The notes beneath the pieces are model-generated. The model was not told where the DNA came from and did no database searches. It worked only from the letters and a program-made list of their open reading frames with translations. From positions 806,001 through 870,000 of the forward strand of contig CADCSX010000001.1 in assembly GCA_902805475.1 (NCBI GenBank): DNA of 64,000 nucleotides, read 5' to 3'. Numbering within the stretch: position 1 is the first letter of the stretch; every line of letters begins with the position of its first letter. Origin of the DNA: Entonaema liquescens. Lineage: Eukaryota > Ascomycota > Sordariomycetes > Xylariales > Xylariaceae. The translations under genes and the position numbers were made by a program. Below, piece by piece: positions 45,044 to 56,777 of this stretch.

Positions 45044-47023
45044 ATTGAATGAACAGCGTCGTAAGCAAGCCTACCTAGTTACTTCTTATCACTTCTGAGT
45101 CTTTCACATCTAACTGAAGTCACCAAGTAGGTACAACAGGATGAAATAATGATTTCCGATGAAGGCAACAGGAAATGATCATATCGTATACTGTCGAGTA
45201 CAGCGTCACGAGAAGTCATTGGCTGAGGCACGTTTCGTCCTATTCTCACGAGCCCGTCTTCCTAAGCCTGCAGCCGATCTATGTCTGGGAGGAATCTCTA
45301 GACCTACCCAATCCTCGTTTCCTCATCGTGTAAGTACGAGGGCCTGAAAATATTACCAGGGGAAGCCGAGGACGCGAATAATTTTGAACTCTGAGGGGCC
45401 TCCTAGAATGAGTACGACATTGAACATCAGCTCATACAAGGGCACTAGTTGTCAGGGATGGGCCTAAATCTTCCCTTGTTGCATAGGGACCTTTGTTACT
45501 AGTCACCATGGAGACCGCAAAGCCGGATCCTTCGTTACGGGTTACCATGGCACCCGTGAAACTGGAGTTCGAATTACTACCTAGACAAGGTGGAAACTGC
45601 GAAGCTGCGTTACTAGAAAGCGCACTGCTATAGGATAGTATTGATGTGCAACATATAAGATTCTCTTTATGTTACTAGACGCACGTTGAATCGTGACTCC
45701 TATCTCCTCAGTAGCTACCCAAGTACATAGCTATCTACCTACCTACCTACATAAGTACCCCGGTAGGTATGTACCTAGGTAGGCTGATAACACGGATGAC
45801 GCATATTCTGCATCATTTTAGGTACGTCCTTCATATGAATCAGCCGGTAGTGATGCTAGTAAGCTTAAATGCATGATCACGGACAAAGCACCTGTATCTA
45901 CCCATTTCATATATAATCCTCATACCATGCGTTCCAGTAGAGGTACTAAGATGACGGCATAGCTATATAAATCTCGGTCCCGACTTTTTGAGTACTTATC
46001 TGCCACGTTTAGTAGGTACCTGGGGTTACGCGCCATGCCTAGAAACACGATATTAAACTATGATCATAATTACCTAGATACCTTGGGTGTTGTCATGCCT
46101 ACCTACCTAAGTAGTAACCTACCTAGGTAAGTAGGTACCTACCTTAGTGGGTTTATAAAGCTACCTACCTAATGCTTGTGCTGTGTCATATGACATGGAC
46201 CCACAGGATCCACATAAGGACCCACATATCTTAGATGTATTCCTACGTCTACTATCTTAGAGATTCCCTTATGGAACCTAACGAATACAACAACACAATC
46301 CAATCCATACTCATACCATACTGTGACATGCTGAGTAAAATCTGTTCGAGTGTAAAACTTCTAAGAACGTCTTAGCTGATATTAAAATCATATGCATCGT
46401 AAATATCAACACTGGACTCTCATTCATTAGGTACCTGTGTACCTTAAGTGCATACATGTACATATTGCTCATGTCACCCATGTACGTAGCGTGGGTAGTT
46501 TAAAGTTACTGTAGTTACCTACATAGGTACCTACCTACTTACCTGGTACCACTTATGACAGGGTTAGTACAGTACCAGACTACTACCCTACCTAGGTGTG
46601 GGCCATTTGACGAGACTGGACATCCTACATCCACTAAGACCCAAAATCCCGGATTCCGGGTCTCCTAATTAGCAGGGTACTAGAGATAAGATAAACCTAC
46701 CGCGCAACCATACATGCACATTAGGTGGTACCTAGGTACCTACCTAGGTAGCTTACATATAATAGGTGTAGGTTGCGCTGAAATATGTCTCCCTGTCCAT
46801 TACCTACCTAGGTCAACATCTAATAATTGAAGTACTACATGCATGTACATATAGGCAATGTACGAAGCTACATTTAATACTCCGTTATATTCAATCCGAT
46901 AGCGCCTATTTGTACACATCCTCTCATACTAAGTTCTTAATTCTAGATCGCCAGCTTCAGGAAGTCTAGCATTCTTTATCATTTACGAACCAACCCACAA
47001 CACTGTGTCATATACTCTAAGGC
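45044..47023. other. Spacer packed with TACC/GGTA repeats
   Basis: About 2 kb without a gene. It has the highest density of TACCTAGGTA palindromes in the window (45772, 46120, 46729, 46741) and ACCTACCTACC microsatellite-like runs. It includes the promoter of the DUF3723 gene. Confidence 0.6.
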
Positions 47024-50000
47024 ATGAATGACGAAAATATTGTCGGGATTATTAAAGTCCCATTAAGTGCTTTCACATACCATCCTAGGAAGGGGAGAGA
47101 CGAAGATCCAAGGATTGTCAAGTATCTTTCAAACGTTTTCAGAAAGGAAGGTTGTAAGCCGGCACTTTGGGAACATCATATTAAGGGGGAAATCGACACC
47201 GCAACATACAATCGACTACTAGCCGCTCTAGGTCTTTCTGAAAGCCAATTGCGAAGCACAGTACGAACGGGCAAGTACCCAAAGGTGCGTCTTCGGAAAC
47301 GCATAGTTTGCCTAGACGGGCGACAAAGAATTACAGCAGCTCGAATTGAGTTTGGGAATAGGTTCTGGTGGCCCGTGAAGCTGTACAGCGATGCCCGCAT
47401 ATCGAGGTTTTCCCATCAGACTAAATATCCAGATGGAGAAATTTGCTGGCACCTCTTCCGCCGTGCTCTGGGCAAACACGACCTGGGCCTTGATTGGCGA
47501 TCAGAGCTATCTGAGAGCAAGAAGAAAATCCTCAATCTTTTGTTAAGAAGGGAAAACGGGGTTCTAAAGCATAAAGACATTGTAGAAGCTCTTTGCGCTG
47601 TCCTCGAATTCCCCGGAACGAGGAGGGGATTTAAGCTAGGGACTATGCATAAATATACCTCACTGTGGTGTCCCGAGAATCTGGTGCGATATCTTCGCCG
47701 AATGTCGCGTATCTATTGGAAGGTTGCAGGAGATGTCTCTGTGCTACCACACCTAGACTCAAAAACCATCGACTATCTCCAGCGCCGTAACCCTTCAAAT
47801 GCCGTTGATAACGCCTACATCCGGATCATGATGGATGCAGGCGAACTATTTTGTGGAGTCAGGAATGCGTCTGTCCGGCGAAGGATAAAAAGAAAATTAT
47901 TGTCCCTCAACGTTATCTTTCCAAGTCTTGAGACATTCCATCAGAATATGATCTACTTCTCTATTGGGGCCAAGGTTTTGAAAACCCATGTAATTGACGA
48001 CCTTGACAAGCCTCACGATAGAGACGAAAGCCTTTTCCAGTCCTTGAGTAAATCCTGGACTGCACCGGATAGACCGCTCATAGAAGTTTCCGAAGGGATT
48101 GTTCAACCGCTACTATCATTAGACGCAGAATTAGCCTGTATGATGCTCTTCCTCGATGCGCTGAGAGACTATGTTCACTTATCGAATGAGCCCATCCTCC
48201 AAGACAAACGTGGTCAGCCCGCTCCGGCGGCTCTCGTGGATCCTTGGTATGTCTTTCGGCTTCAGACCCGAGCTAGACAATATGGCTTTCATACGGCTAA
48301 AATTAGCCACGGACTGGGGTTAAAGCCTCCATTAGCACGTTCGTTGGACTGGGATCCCTATTGGGATACTCGAGCGAAGGATTGGAGAGCTGGGAAACCG
48401 ACCGTCCAGAATTTTCTGTACCTGCAGCGCAACGCTTTCTTACCTACCCTCGAAAAAGCTGATTGCCGAGAAAAGATGACGGCTGCCTTCGTGCAACGAG
48501 ACTTTCTAGAGGCCTTCTTCGGTCCGTGGTCGTATGTGATAGATGAGTCGGAAACGGCAAGCGGGTTTTATCCGTTGCCCGGGGATGAAATATCGCAAGT
48601 CGAGAATCAGAGCCCTAGACTTTCACAGCAGGACCAAATGCAAATTGATGAGCCCTCTATACTTTCCTCGCAGCCACACGAGCAGTCTCCTCAACAAGGA
48701 ACTAATGGACAAGAGCCTGTTCACCGAACACCAGTCGATTCCAGTCCAACACGTCCAGTAGAGACGCAAGCGTCCCCGCCTGAACCTAGCCCAGACGTAG
48801 ATATGTTGTCTGTAGAAGCATGTGACGAATCGGTTGGCCAGGATGACACCCATCGGATGAGCCACAACGAGCCATCTAGACAACTCTCCCCTCAGAATCG
48901 TATCTCCCCAAGTCCTCCGGAGCAAGGTTGTTCGCGGTCTCCAATCCGACCTCCCACTCATGCCGAAGTAGCCGTGGGAAGTCCTGTGTGGCAATCTCAA
49001 CCTTCTATGAATAGTCCAGGACCCGTGGGAACCCCTACTGGTCAATCTCAAGAGTTGAGTTTTGATAAGGATGGGTCCAATGCAGGGCCATCACGGTCTC
49101 CAATTCTGCCTCCAGATACGACCCTACCCGAAGACAATCAGCTCAAGGACACACATTCGGGAAGATCTCCTATAATTGCGCCGCCCAACCCTACACAAGA
49201 CCCTCAATCCTCTAATATACGAGAGATAGGCCTTTTAGAAGACAAAAGTCCTGTAGCCGAACTACAAGAGCATCCTCCCAACCTCCAACCCAGAGACACT
49301 ACTCCACGCAGTTTCACGGCGGCCGATTCGAATCAATCACCGACTCCATATACTTCTTCAACATTGAAGGAGTCTCCCGAGCTTATGGAAAGTTATTCAG
49401 CTACCCAGGCACAAGAGTTACCTTACAATCAGCCAGGGTACCCCACGCAGTTAACAACAGAAAATCTATTTCCAAGTCGAGATGCTAGTCACCAACCAGC
49501 CTTTTTTTCTACCATTACTTCATTGCAGTCAACTGGAAAGGGGAAAGAAAAGGCAGCTGAGAAACCGGGGACGTTTGGCAAGCAGCGTCGTCATGGTCCT
49601 TCCAGTTTTAGGTCGAAAAGTAATACGCCAAGCCGACGGAAACAAAAAGGCTCTACCTCCCGAGCAGTTGCGAGAGGAAGAGCCAAAGCCCCTGCCCCAG
49701 GATTGCGAAGACGGTCTCCTATACAACCTCCCAACCAAAGCCAGGAAGAGATGTTAATAGGATCGGGAATATATCTGCCAAACCAAATACAAATGGTTCA
49801 GCCCAGGACAATTCCAAATCAACCCATACTAAATCCAGACCCATATATAGCTGAAAGTTTAGCGACTAGACCACAAGACACTGCGGCTACCTCTAGTCAG
49901 CCAGCAACAAGTCAACCCGAGAGAAGAAATTCACCTCGCGGCCTCAAGCGCAAAATTCGGAACGACTCGCCGAAGCAAAACCATAGCAACTTATCGCCTT

Positions 50001-51621
50001 CTCGAAACTCTAGGTTTAGTAGCCATCGCGAATGGAGTGGAGCTGGTGTGCCACGATCTCCGATACGTCCACCACAGCTTACTACTGGAACCGAGATGCC
50101 GCCAAAACGACGTCGTTTAGACCAGCAAAAGAACCAGCAACCTCAAAGTTCTCGGAGCCCTCAAGCCCCTAGTAGTCGCAAGAACCCCAGTCAGGATACT
50201 GAAGCTCCTCCAACCTCCCATGGCAGTGAGAGGCTGCACTCGCCCAGTAAAATCAATCAAGTCACCCAGGATAACGTGGACTCGCAACAGAACCAGGAAA
50301 TATACCGTAGCATAAGTGTCCATAATCGTAGTCAAGATCCTCAAGCTCCCGAAATCCCTCAACTTCCGCGTCTCGAAAGGCGTCGCCCCCCTCCTCCACC
50401 CATCCAAACCTCTCTTAACGATAACAACCCGCCACAAAACACAGGACTTCGTCGTAGCGCGAGACTCCGTGATCGCCTAGCTTCTCAAACACCTCAAACC
50501 TCTCAACCCCTGAACCCCCCCCAAAAGCCCCGTCGAGCTTTGAGAAAATCCCCTCCCGCCTCTATAAATCCCTCTGAAGCTCATAGAATTGTCAGAAAGC
50601 GTCGTTCGCCCCTTCACCCATCCAAATCTATATTAATAATAATAATCCACCACAAAGCACAGGACTTCGTCGTAGCGCGAGGCTTCGTGATCGCCTAGCT
50701 TCTCAAACACCTCAAACCTCTCAACCCTCTCAACCCCTGGACCCCCAAAAACGCCTTCGAGTCTCGAGAAAATCCCCTCCCGCCTCTAAAAACCCCTCTG
50801 AAGCCCGTGGGACTGTCAGGAAGCGTCGTTTGCCCCCTCCACCCATCCAAACCTCTCTTAATCATAATAATCCACCACAAAGCACGGGACTCCGTCGTAG
50901 CGCGAGGCTTCTTAATCGTCGTCTAGCTTCTCAAACTCCCCAAACCTCTCAGCCTGCTCAAGGCTCTTATGGCAGCAGGATGCTTCAGCTTCGTCGGATC
51001 AGTGAAGAACCTTCAATCTCAGACTCTGTGGCTCCTACCGCGCCTCGGGTGGGCGGCTTTGCATCAGAAGATATAAATGGTAGAGGGAAAGCCGCTGAAG
51101 TTGAACATGCCGCAAAGAAGAACAGCAATCCACAGCATTCAACAAAAAGAGGTTCCAGTCGTCCAAGTACGAAAGACACTGCTGATCCAGCCGTGATATC
51201 AGGTAGCCATAAGACATCGTCCAACGTACAGCCCTCTCAAGTACGATCGCCGATTCGGCCTCCTGAATTCCCCTCTAGTAAAAATAGTGGTAATATAAAG
51301 GGGAAACAGCCTCTGGTACGACCTGCCGATATGTTTGTAAATAGTACTGAGGATGGAGGGTCAAAGCAAACTCCAATGCAGGCTTTTGAAAGGACTTCCA
51401 CATCCAGACAGCCTCAAGCCGTCTCACTTGGGGTAGTTCATCAAGCGTCTGATAACCCCCCGAAAGGAGATTCCATCAAGCAAGTTGGGTTATCTAAGAA
51501 TCGCCAGAAAAATATAATGGAAAGACAAGTGGAAGTTGAGACTTTCTCACAAACCAGGGTAGGGTTTAAAGTGGATGACGCCCACGAAACTAGTGAAGAA
51601 AGTGAAGAAAGTGAGCTTTAG
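47024..51621 (+). CDS. DUF3723 protein (Starship accessory type), one apparent frameshift
   Basis: About 1,532 aa if a single missing C at 50609-50612 is allowed; otherwise the frame stops at 50698. The first ~500 residues are the conserved part: an N-terminal VPLSAFTYHPRKGRDE, the KRIVCLDGRQRITAA motif with WWPVKLYSD, and helical blocks through LIEVSEGIVQPL and DPWYVFRLQTRARQYGFHTA. This fits DUF3723, one of the gene families habitually carried by Starships. The CLDGRQRITAA motif resembles the ParB/sulfiredoxin signature. The remaining ~1,000 residues are disordered, rich in Pro/Ser/Gln. They carry six variants of RSPIRPP and three tandem repeats of about 220 bp (50381-50970) encoding a TGLRRSARL-containing unit. 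No intron. Molecular function is unknown. Confidence 0.8.
50381..50970 (+). repeat. Three in-gene tandem repeats of about 220 bp
   Basis: Copies begin at about 50381, 50600 and 50824. Each encodes P-rich sequence, then TGLRRSARL, then ASQTPQTSQP. Copies 1 and 3 are in frame, while copy 2 lacks one C. High identity suggests recent duplication by unequal exchange. Confidence 0.85.
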
Positions 51622-52264
51622 CTTCTAATAAATTCTAAAAGAAACTTAAAGAACATTGCAAAACCTTTACGGATTAATTAATTTCGTTAACTCAAGAAAT
51701 GCCATCCCATGTTTCAGTTTAAAGCATTATCACATCATTGTGTTTATTATCTCGTTGTTGTAGATGTAAAGGTTCTAGTGGTTGCAGCGGAGCTGCAAAA
51801 AGTATATATACATGCAATGTCACATGACAAGCAAGGCTCCTAGTTATCGCTAGTCGTAGATAGTTATATAATACGATAGTAAATTCTTCTAACCATTATA
51901 TCAACTCAGTAATAGGTATATATCCTAATCTGTATATGCAATTAGCCGATAATTATTACCTCCTTGTGCCGCTTCGTTGGGGCTTCATATCTAGAGCACT
52001 TCTGTTTCCTCATGGCGTGACTAAGCTTCTGCTATCAGGATTAAAATATTAGCCCGTAATTTCCTTGCATTTGCTTCATCAACCTCGCCGCAAATGACGG
52101 CCTCGCATAGCATACGGCGGCGTGCCATCGCAATGACTAGCGGATCACAATTGTGAGCGTCAATTTGGACCGGATTTTTTATGACTTTTAGTAATAGGCC
52201 ACCGCATTTGGAAAATACAAGGTACGAACCTCATCATTATATTCCATCTGTGGGAATTTCTTTA
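51622..52264. other. Spacer
   Basis: About 640 bp downstream of the DUF3723 gene; no gene seen. Confidence 0.45.
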
Positions 52265-54129
52265 AGTGATGCTATTTACAAATTACCACGTTAGTTTTTC
52301 CACGTAGATTACCCCACTAAAGCAGCTGTACGTAAATGACTTAAAAATTACGGTATTTTAATATTTTAACTTAATTATCATGCAATTAATTATTTTATAT
52401 TTATATTAAAAAATAATTTTAAATAATTAAAATATTTAAATTTTATTTATTAAAACGTATTAATTAATATTAATTTTAAATTAATTAATTAATTATTTTT
52501 ATTTTATTATATTTATATATAATTATATTATTATTTATAATAAAATATTATTAATGTTTTTATTAAATAAATTTATTCGGTTAAAAATTATATTTATATT
52601 AAAATAAAATTTTTTTTTATATTATATTTATAATTTATTATTTTATAATTATTTTTATTTATATATAAAATTAATATTATTAATTAATTTTATAATTTTT
52701 TTAATTATAAATTATTTTTTTTAATTAAATTATAAAATTTAAATATTACGTTATAAATTTTTAATTAAATTATTATTAATTAAAAATTTCTTAAAATAAT
52801 ATTTTTATTAATAACGTTATAAATTTTATTAAATATATTTTTTTAAATTATTAATTTTTTTTTAATTTAATAATATTTAAAACAATAATGTTTCGAAATA
52901 CGTTTTTAATTTTCCCGAAATAAAATTTTAATATTTATATAAAAAAAAAAAAAAACTTTTTAATTTTTTACGTAATAAATAAAATTATAATTTAAAATGC
53001 GAATTATAATTAAAATAATATTATTTTATTTAATAATTTAAATTTTAATTTAATTTATTATTTAAATAATTTTATAAAATTACGTTTAAATTTTTTTAAA
53101 AAAAAATTTTTTATTTATTAATACGTGGGTTTTTACGTAACCGTTTCGATAATAATTTAATTTTTTTATTAAAAATTTAAAAATTTTATAATAATTACGA
53201 AATTTAAAAATTTTTTTTTTAAAAAAAAATATTAAATGTTAAATTATTACGTTAAATTATTTTAATTTTAAATTAATATAATTATATTTATTAAAATTAA
53301 TTTATAAATATAATATTTTTAATAATAATATTTTAATAATTTAACGTTTTTTAATAAAAATAATTTTTATTATTTAAATTTTTATAAAATAAATAATTTA
53401 AATATATAATTTTCGTAAAATAATATTATAATTTAAAAAAAATATTATTAAATATTTAAAAATTAATTTATAAATGTTAAATTAATAAAAAAAATAATAA
53501 AATGTTTTAAAACGTAAAAAAAAACGATAAATTATTAATTATTATTATTATATTTTTAATAATTAAATTAAAAATAAAATTACAAACGCGCGAAAAATAT
53601 TTATATATTTTATTATAAAATAAAACTCGAGTTTAATTACATAATTACGTCACGTGATTACATTTTTAATAATAAATAATTACGTTTTAATTAAAAAAAA
53701 TAATATTTATAATTAAATAATTTACATTAATAACGTTTTTAATATAAAATAAATACATTTATATAATCGCCGTAATAAAACGTATTTAATAATGTAAATA
53801 TTTTTTAAAATTAATTATATTTTAAATAAAATACGGTTAAATATTAATGTTTATAAATAATTTTTTTTTAAATATTTAATAATACGTTTAATAAACTTGA
53901 AATTTTAAATTTTTAACTTTATTACAACTATACAATCGGCTATTAAAAACTTAAGTAAGTAAAATTAACTTGTAAATAAACCTTAAATTCAAGTCTCCTA
54001 AAGGTCTGAATAGTGGCATGTCATTTTACTAGTAATTACTAATCAATTTGGCGTGTCAGTCACTTACAGCCGTTCGGTGGGGTAATCTACGTGGAAGGGC
54101 TGGCAAGGTAATCTGTAAATAGCATCACT
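52265..54129. mobile_element. 1.87 kb DNA transposon, interior destroyed by C-to-T mutation
   Basis: Two flanks match as terminal inverted repeats of about 75 bp: 52265-52340 and the reverse complement of 54054-54129. Both start AGTGATGCTATTTACA and share a 20-base core in the form TTCCACGTAGATTACCCCAC. Differences are mostly C/T or G/A transitions, with the left copy more mutated. The left flank shows TA before the repeat; the right flank has CA, so a TA duplication is possible but altered. Length, repeat type and AGT start fit Fot1/Pot2-like elements of the Tc1/mariner superfamily, but no transposase can be read because the 1.6 kb interior is almost pure A/T. Confidence 0.8.
52341..53930. 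other. Extremely AT-rich core with CpG-confined cytosines
   Basis: Over 90% A+T with sharp edges. By hand count, about 33 of about 49 plus-strand cytosines are followed by G, mostly as ACG. This is the expected end state of repeat-directed C-to-T mutation that avoids CpG. No open reading frame survives. Confidence 0.85.
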
Positions 54130-54342
54130 CATTTCTTTTTACATGTCATCTATTGAATAGGTATTTAATACCGAGGTTGAGATAGAATGGCATCAAACTC
54201 ACTTTAATATTAGGGTTTTCATACCGTTTCGAATCGTAATGGTAAGTTCTACCGTCTCTTTGGTTGGTCTCGAGGAGGCTAAAGTAATTATCGTTCTGAA
54301 AGAGTGTCGACTTCATTGAAGCTTCCCCTGGCAAGTTCTATC

Positions 54343-55060
54343 TCAGATTGTTGAATCATTGGCGAAGATGGTTGACTGTGACTCTTTCGTACGGACCTCT
54401 CGAACAGCCCCTTTATACCCATTAGTTAAAAGAGGACCTCCAAGACCTCGTAAGGAATATTTGGAGTGCTTATTTGTCGAGTCTAGAGCTCCCACACTTC
54501 CTCCTGTAATGCTGGGGATATTGCTCTTGGTCCTAGTGAATGTTGTCAATGCGGGGAGTGGCTGCACCCTAATGGGAGTTTTTGAATCACCATCAGAAGC
54601 ATCTCCATCTTCCGGCTGAACAACAACAATAAAGTTGGATCTATTATTATTCTCTCTATTGAGAACGGTTTTGACTTTGACTTTGAGTCCAGAGCCAGCT
54701 TGATAGTGTTCCGCTGCTTTGGCTTTAGAAATACCATTGCTGACAGAACAGTGGGGAGGGATCTTTGGTGAACTTCGACATACCTCGGACCTCGGCTTCT
54801 CCTTGGTCGTTGGGGGACGAATCCTTAAAGCAATGGTAAAGCTTCTCAGGTATCTGTTGTAGTTTAGTCTATTCAGATCTACTATTACAAGTAGATAGGG
54901 ACTGACTAAGCGCTTCACTGCGTAGGAACTCATCCGACGTATCGTCCACGAGTTGACTGAGCAGGGCCGGGATACATAAAAGGCCAGATACCGAGATGGC
55001 AGCGTTCAGGTCCGCTAGCGCCGGCGTGAGTGGCTCAACTGAAGGGCGTTCAGGGGTCAT
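54343..55060 (-). CDS. Orphan protein, two exons
   Basis: Minus-strand exons 55060-54903 and 54853-54343 are joined across a 49 nt intron (donor GTCCCT, branch ACTAAAC, acceptor ACAG, phase 2), giving 222 aa. The N-terminal ~60 residues are helical (ALADLNAAISVSGLLCIPAL, DEFLRSEALSQYLRSF). The rest is hydrophilic and Ser/Thr/Lys-rich (SKAKAAEHYQAGSGLKVKVK, PEDGDASDGDSKTPIR) and probably disordered. No family recognised. Its end lies 214 bp from the right edge of the mutated transposon. Confidence 0.5.
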
Positions 55061-56777
55061 GCAATCGGTTAATTATCCTCTCAATCGCTTCCTGCGAGTC
55101 AATTGGTAGATAATTACCGAGATCACAGAGGTGTTGTGCCTATGGTACAAATTACAAAAGGGGGCTGTAGTCTTCGCCGTCGGTTAGCATCTCATCTGGA
55201 AGAAAGGAAGAAAGATGGGAAAGGAAAGGTCTAGAGATTTTTTTTTGGGTGTTGAAATGAGTGGTCAAGGGACTACTTTAGGTACTAGTACATGATGTCT
55301 TGGCATAGAATGTATATATAAGAAGGACCTCCCTCCTACTCATACAGTTGATAGATTAAGTGAATATACAAGTACAGCTCATATACCGTATCTTTCAGCA
55401 TTGGGGAGGGGGGGAGGGTTAGAGGCAGCTTTGTACCCATCGGCCAGGAGTCGTAGGCTTGCTGTGATGTCACATTACCGCACTGACTTCCTAGGAAGTT
55501 GCCATGTCTACCTCTAATGAATGCACCCATTTATCCATTACGTGCCGGTCATGAAGCCGGAAACTACGTAAGTTGCCCCAAATACCGAGACTATCCACAT
55601 GCAACGATCGAACCAGCGAGCCACCAACACAAATTTCTATCCTACCTTGTCGGAGTACTTTGAGGTATCGATCTTATAGGGGCGAGAAACACGTAGATGA
55701 CTTCCTAGGAAGTCATTACAGTGTTGTCCCCTCTTAACTGTCATGCTTGGAAGCTACGTGGTCTCGATTCCAAATTGAAATGCGAGACTCCAAGTCAACT
55801 CACATCCCATCATCTTGAGTTTTTCTTTTAGTACTCAACGGTTGGTTACTGCAACCTGATTGTGATGGGATGAAGTTACAGATGATTGGGTAGGTATTTA
55901 ACCTGGGTGTATGGATATCTTAGGAAACTTACGCTGCTACTTGCAAGATGCTTGTACTCACTTGCTCTGAGAAGGTGGACATCTTATGAGTTCAGCGTTA
56001 CGGTGTTTATATTACTTGTGGCGTCGAAGCCATTAAGACCAGCTGCGCCCATGAACTCGCCAACGACGGTCTGCCAGCCTAGAACGATTATAAGGCGCGT
56101 ATTCTCTTGCCCTTCTAGCCGATGTTATTCCTAACTCTCCACGAGAGGGGATGAATAAGCAGAAATAAAGCAATGTTAATGGATATGAACGGACTACAAA
56201 ACTCCCCTTGAGAAGCTAACCTGAAGCCGATAAGAGCAAACAGCAGGTATATAGCCTTATAACATAAGAGAGCTATTTTGTAGTGGTGCATCGACGAATT
56301 CCGTATTATTCCACGACGGCCATGTCAAACGACTCCGTTTGTACCTAACATTATGCCGTTGAAGGTTGAGGACGTAGGGTATATTGGTAAGGAAACCGCT
56401 GCCTTACCAATATACCTACGAACCTTTTGCCTCCGTGGTACCCAGCATCAGCGTTTTCCGTTTATTGCAGCATATCGAAAAAAATAATAGTGCAAATATA
56501 CCATATGTTGGAACATTAGGTAGGGGGTTCGAATACGGTGGCTACCTAGGTATTATTACACCCTTACGTACACTAGTGGCATAGATACTTATATTTACCA
56601 ATATTAAAACAATCGTATGAATTTAATTGAATGGGTACCTGAGGTACCTACGGTAGTATTCTAACGCCATTGAAGCTTCCACATTATAGATCAACTCCAA
56701 GATACAGAAAGGAAAAAGTAAAAGAATGAAAATAGAACAGAATAGCCCTTAAAAGCACTTGATTGTATATCTCGAAG
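55061..56777. other. Spacer with CTTCCTAGGAAG palindromes
   Basis: About 1.7 kb, no gene. Contains the motif twice, at 55484-55499 and as a perfect 20 bp palindrome at 55697-55716, and one TACCTAGGTA (56543-56552). Confidence 0.5.

Noticed and set aside
52341..53930. Mitochondrial insertion or centromere core
   Set aside because: The block is bounded by transposon inverted repeats and shows a CpG-biased mutation pattern; only 1.6 kb long.
55477..55488. TTAC(N7)A as a Starship target site
   Set aside because: A five-base match like this is expected often by chance; no matching direct repeat was found at the other end.
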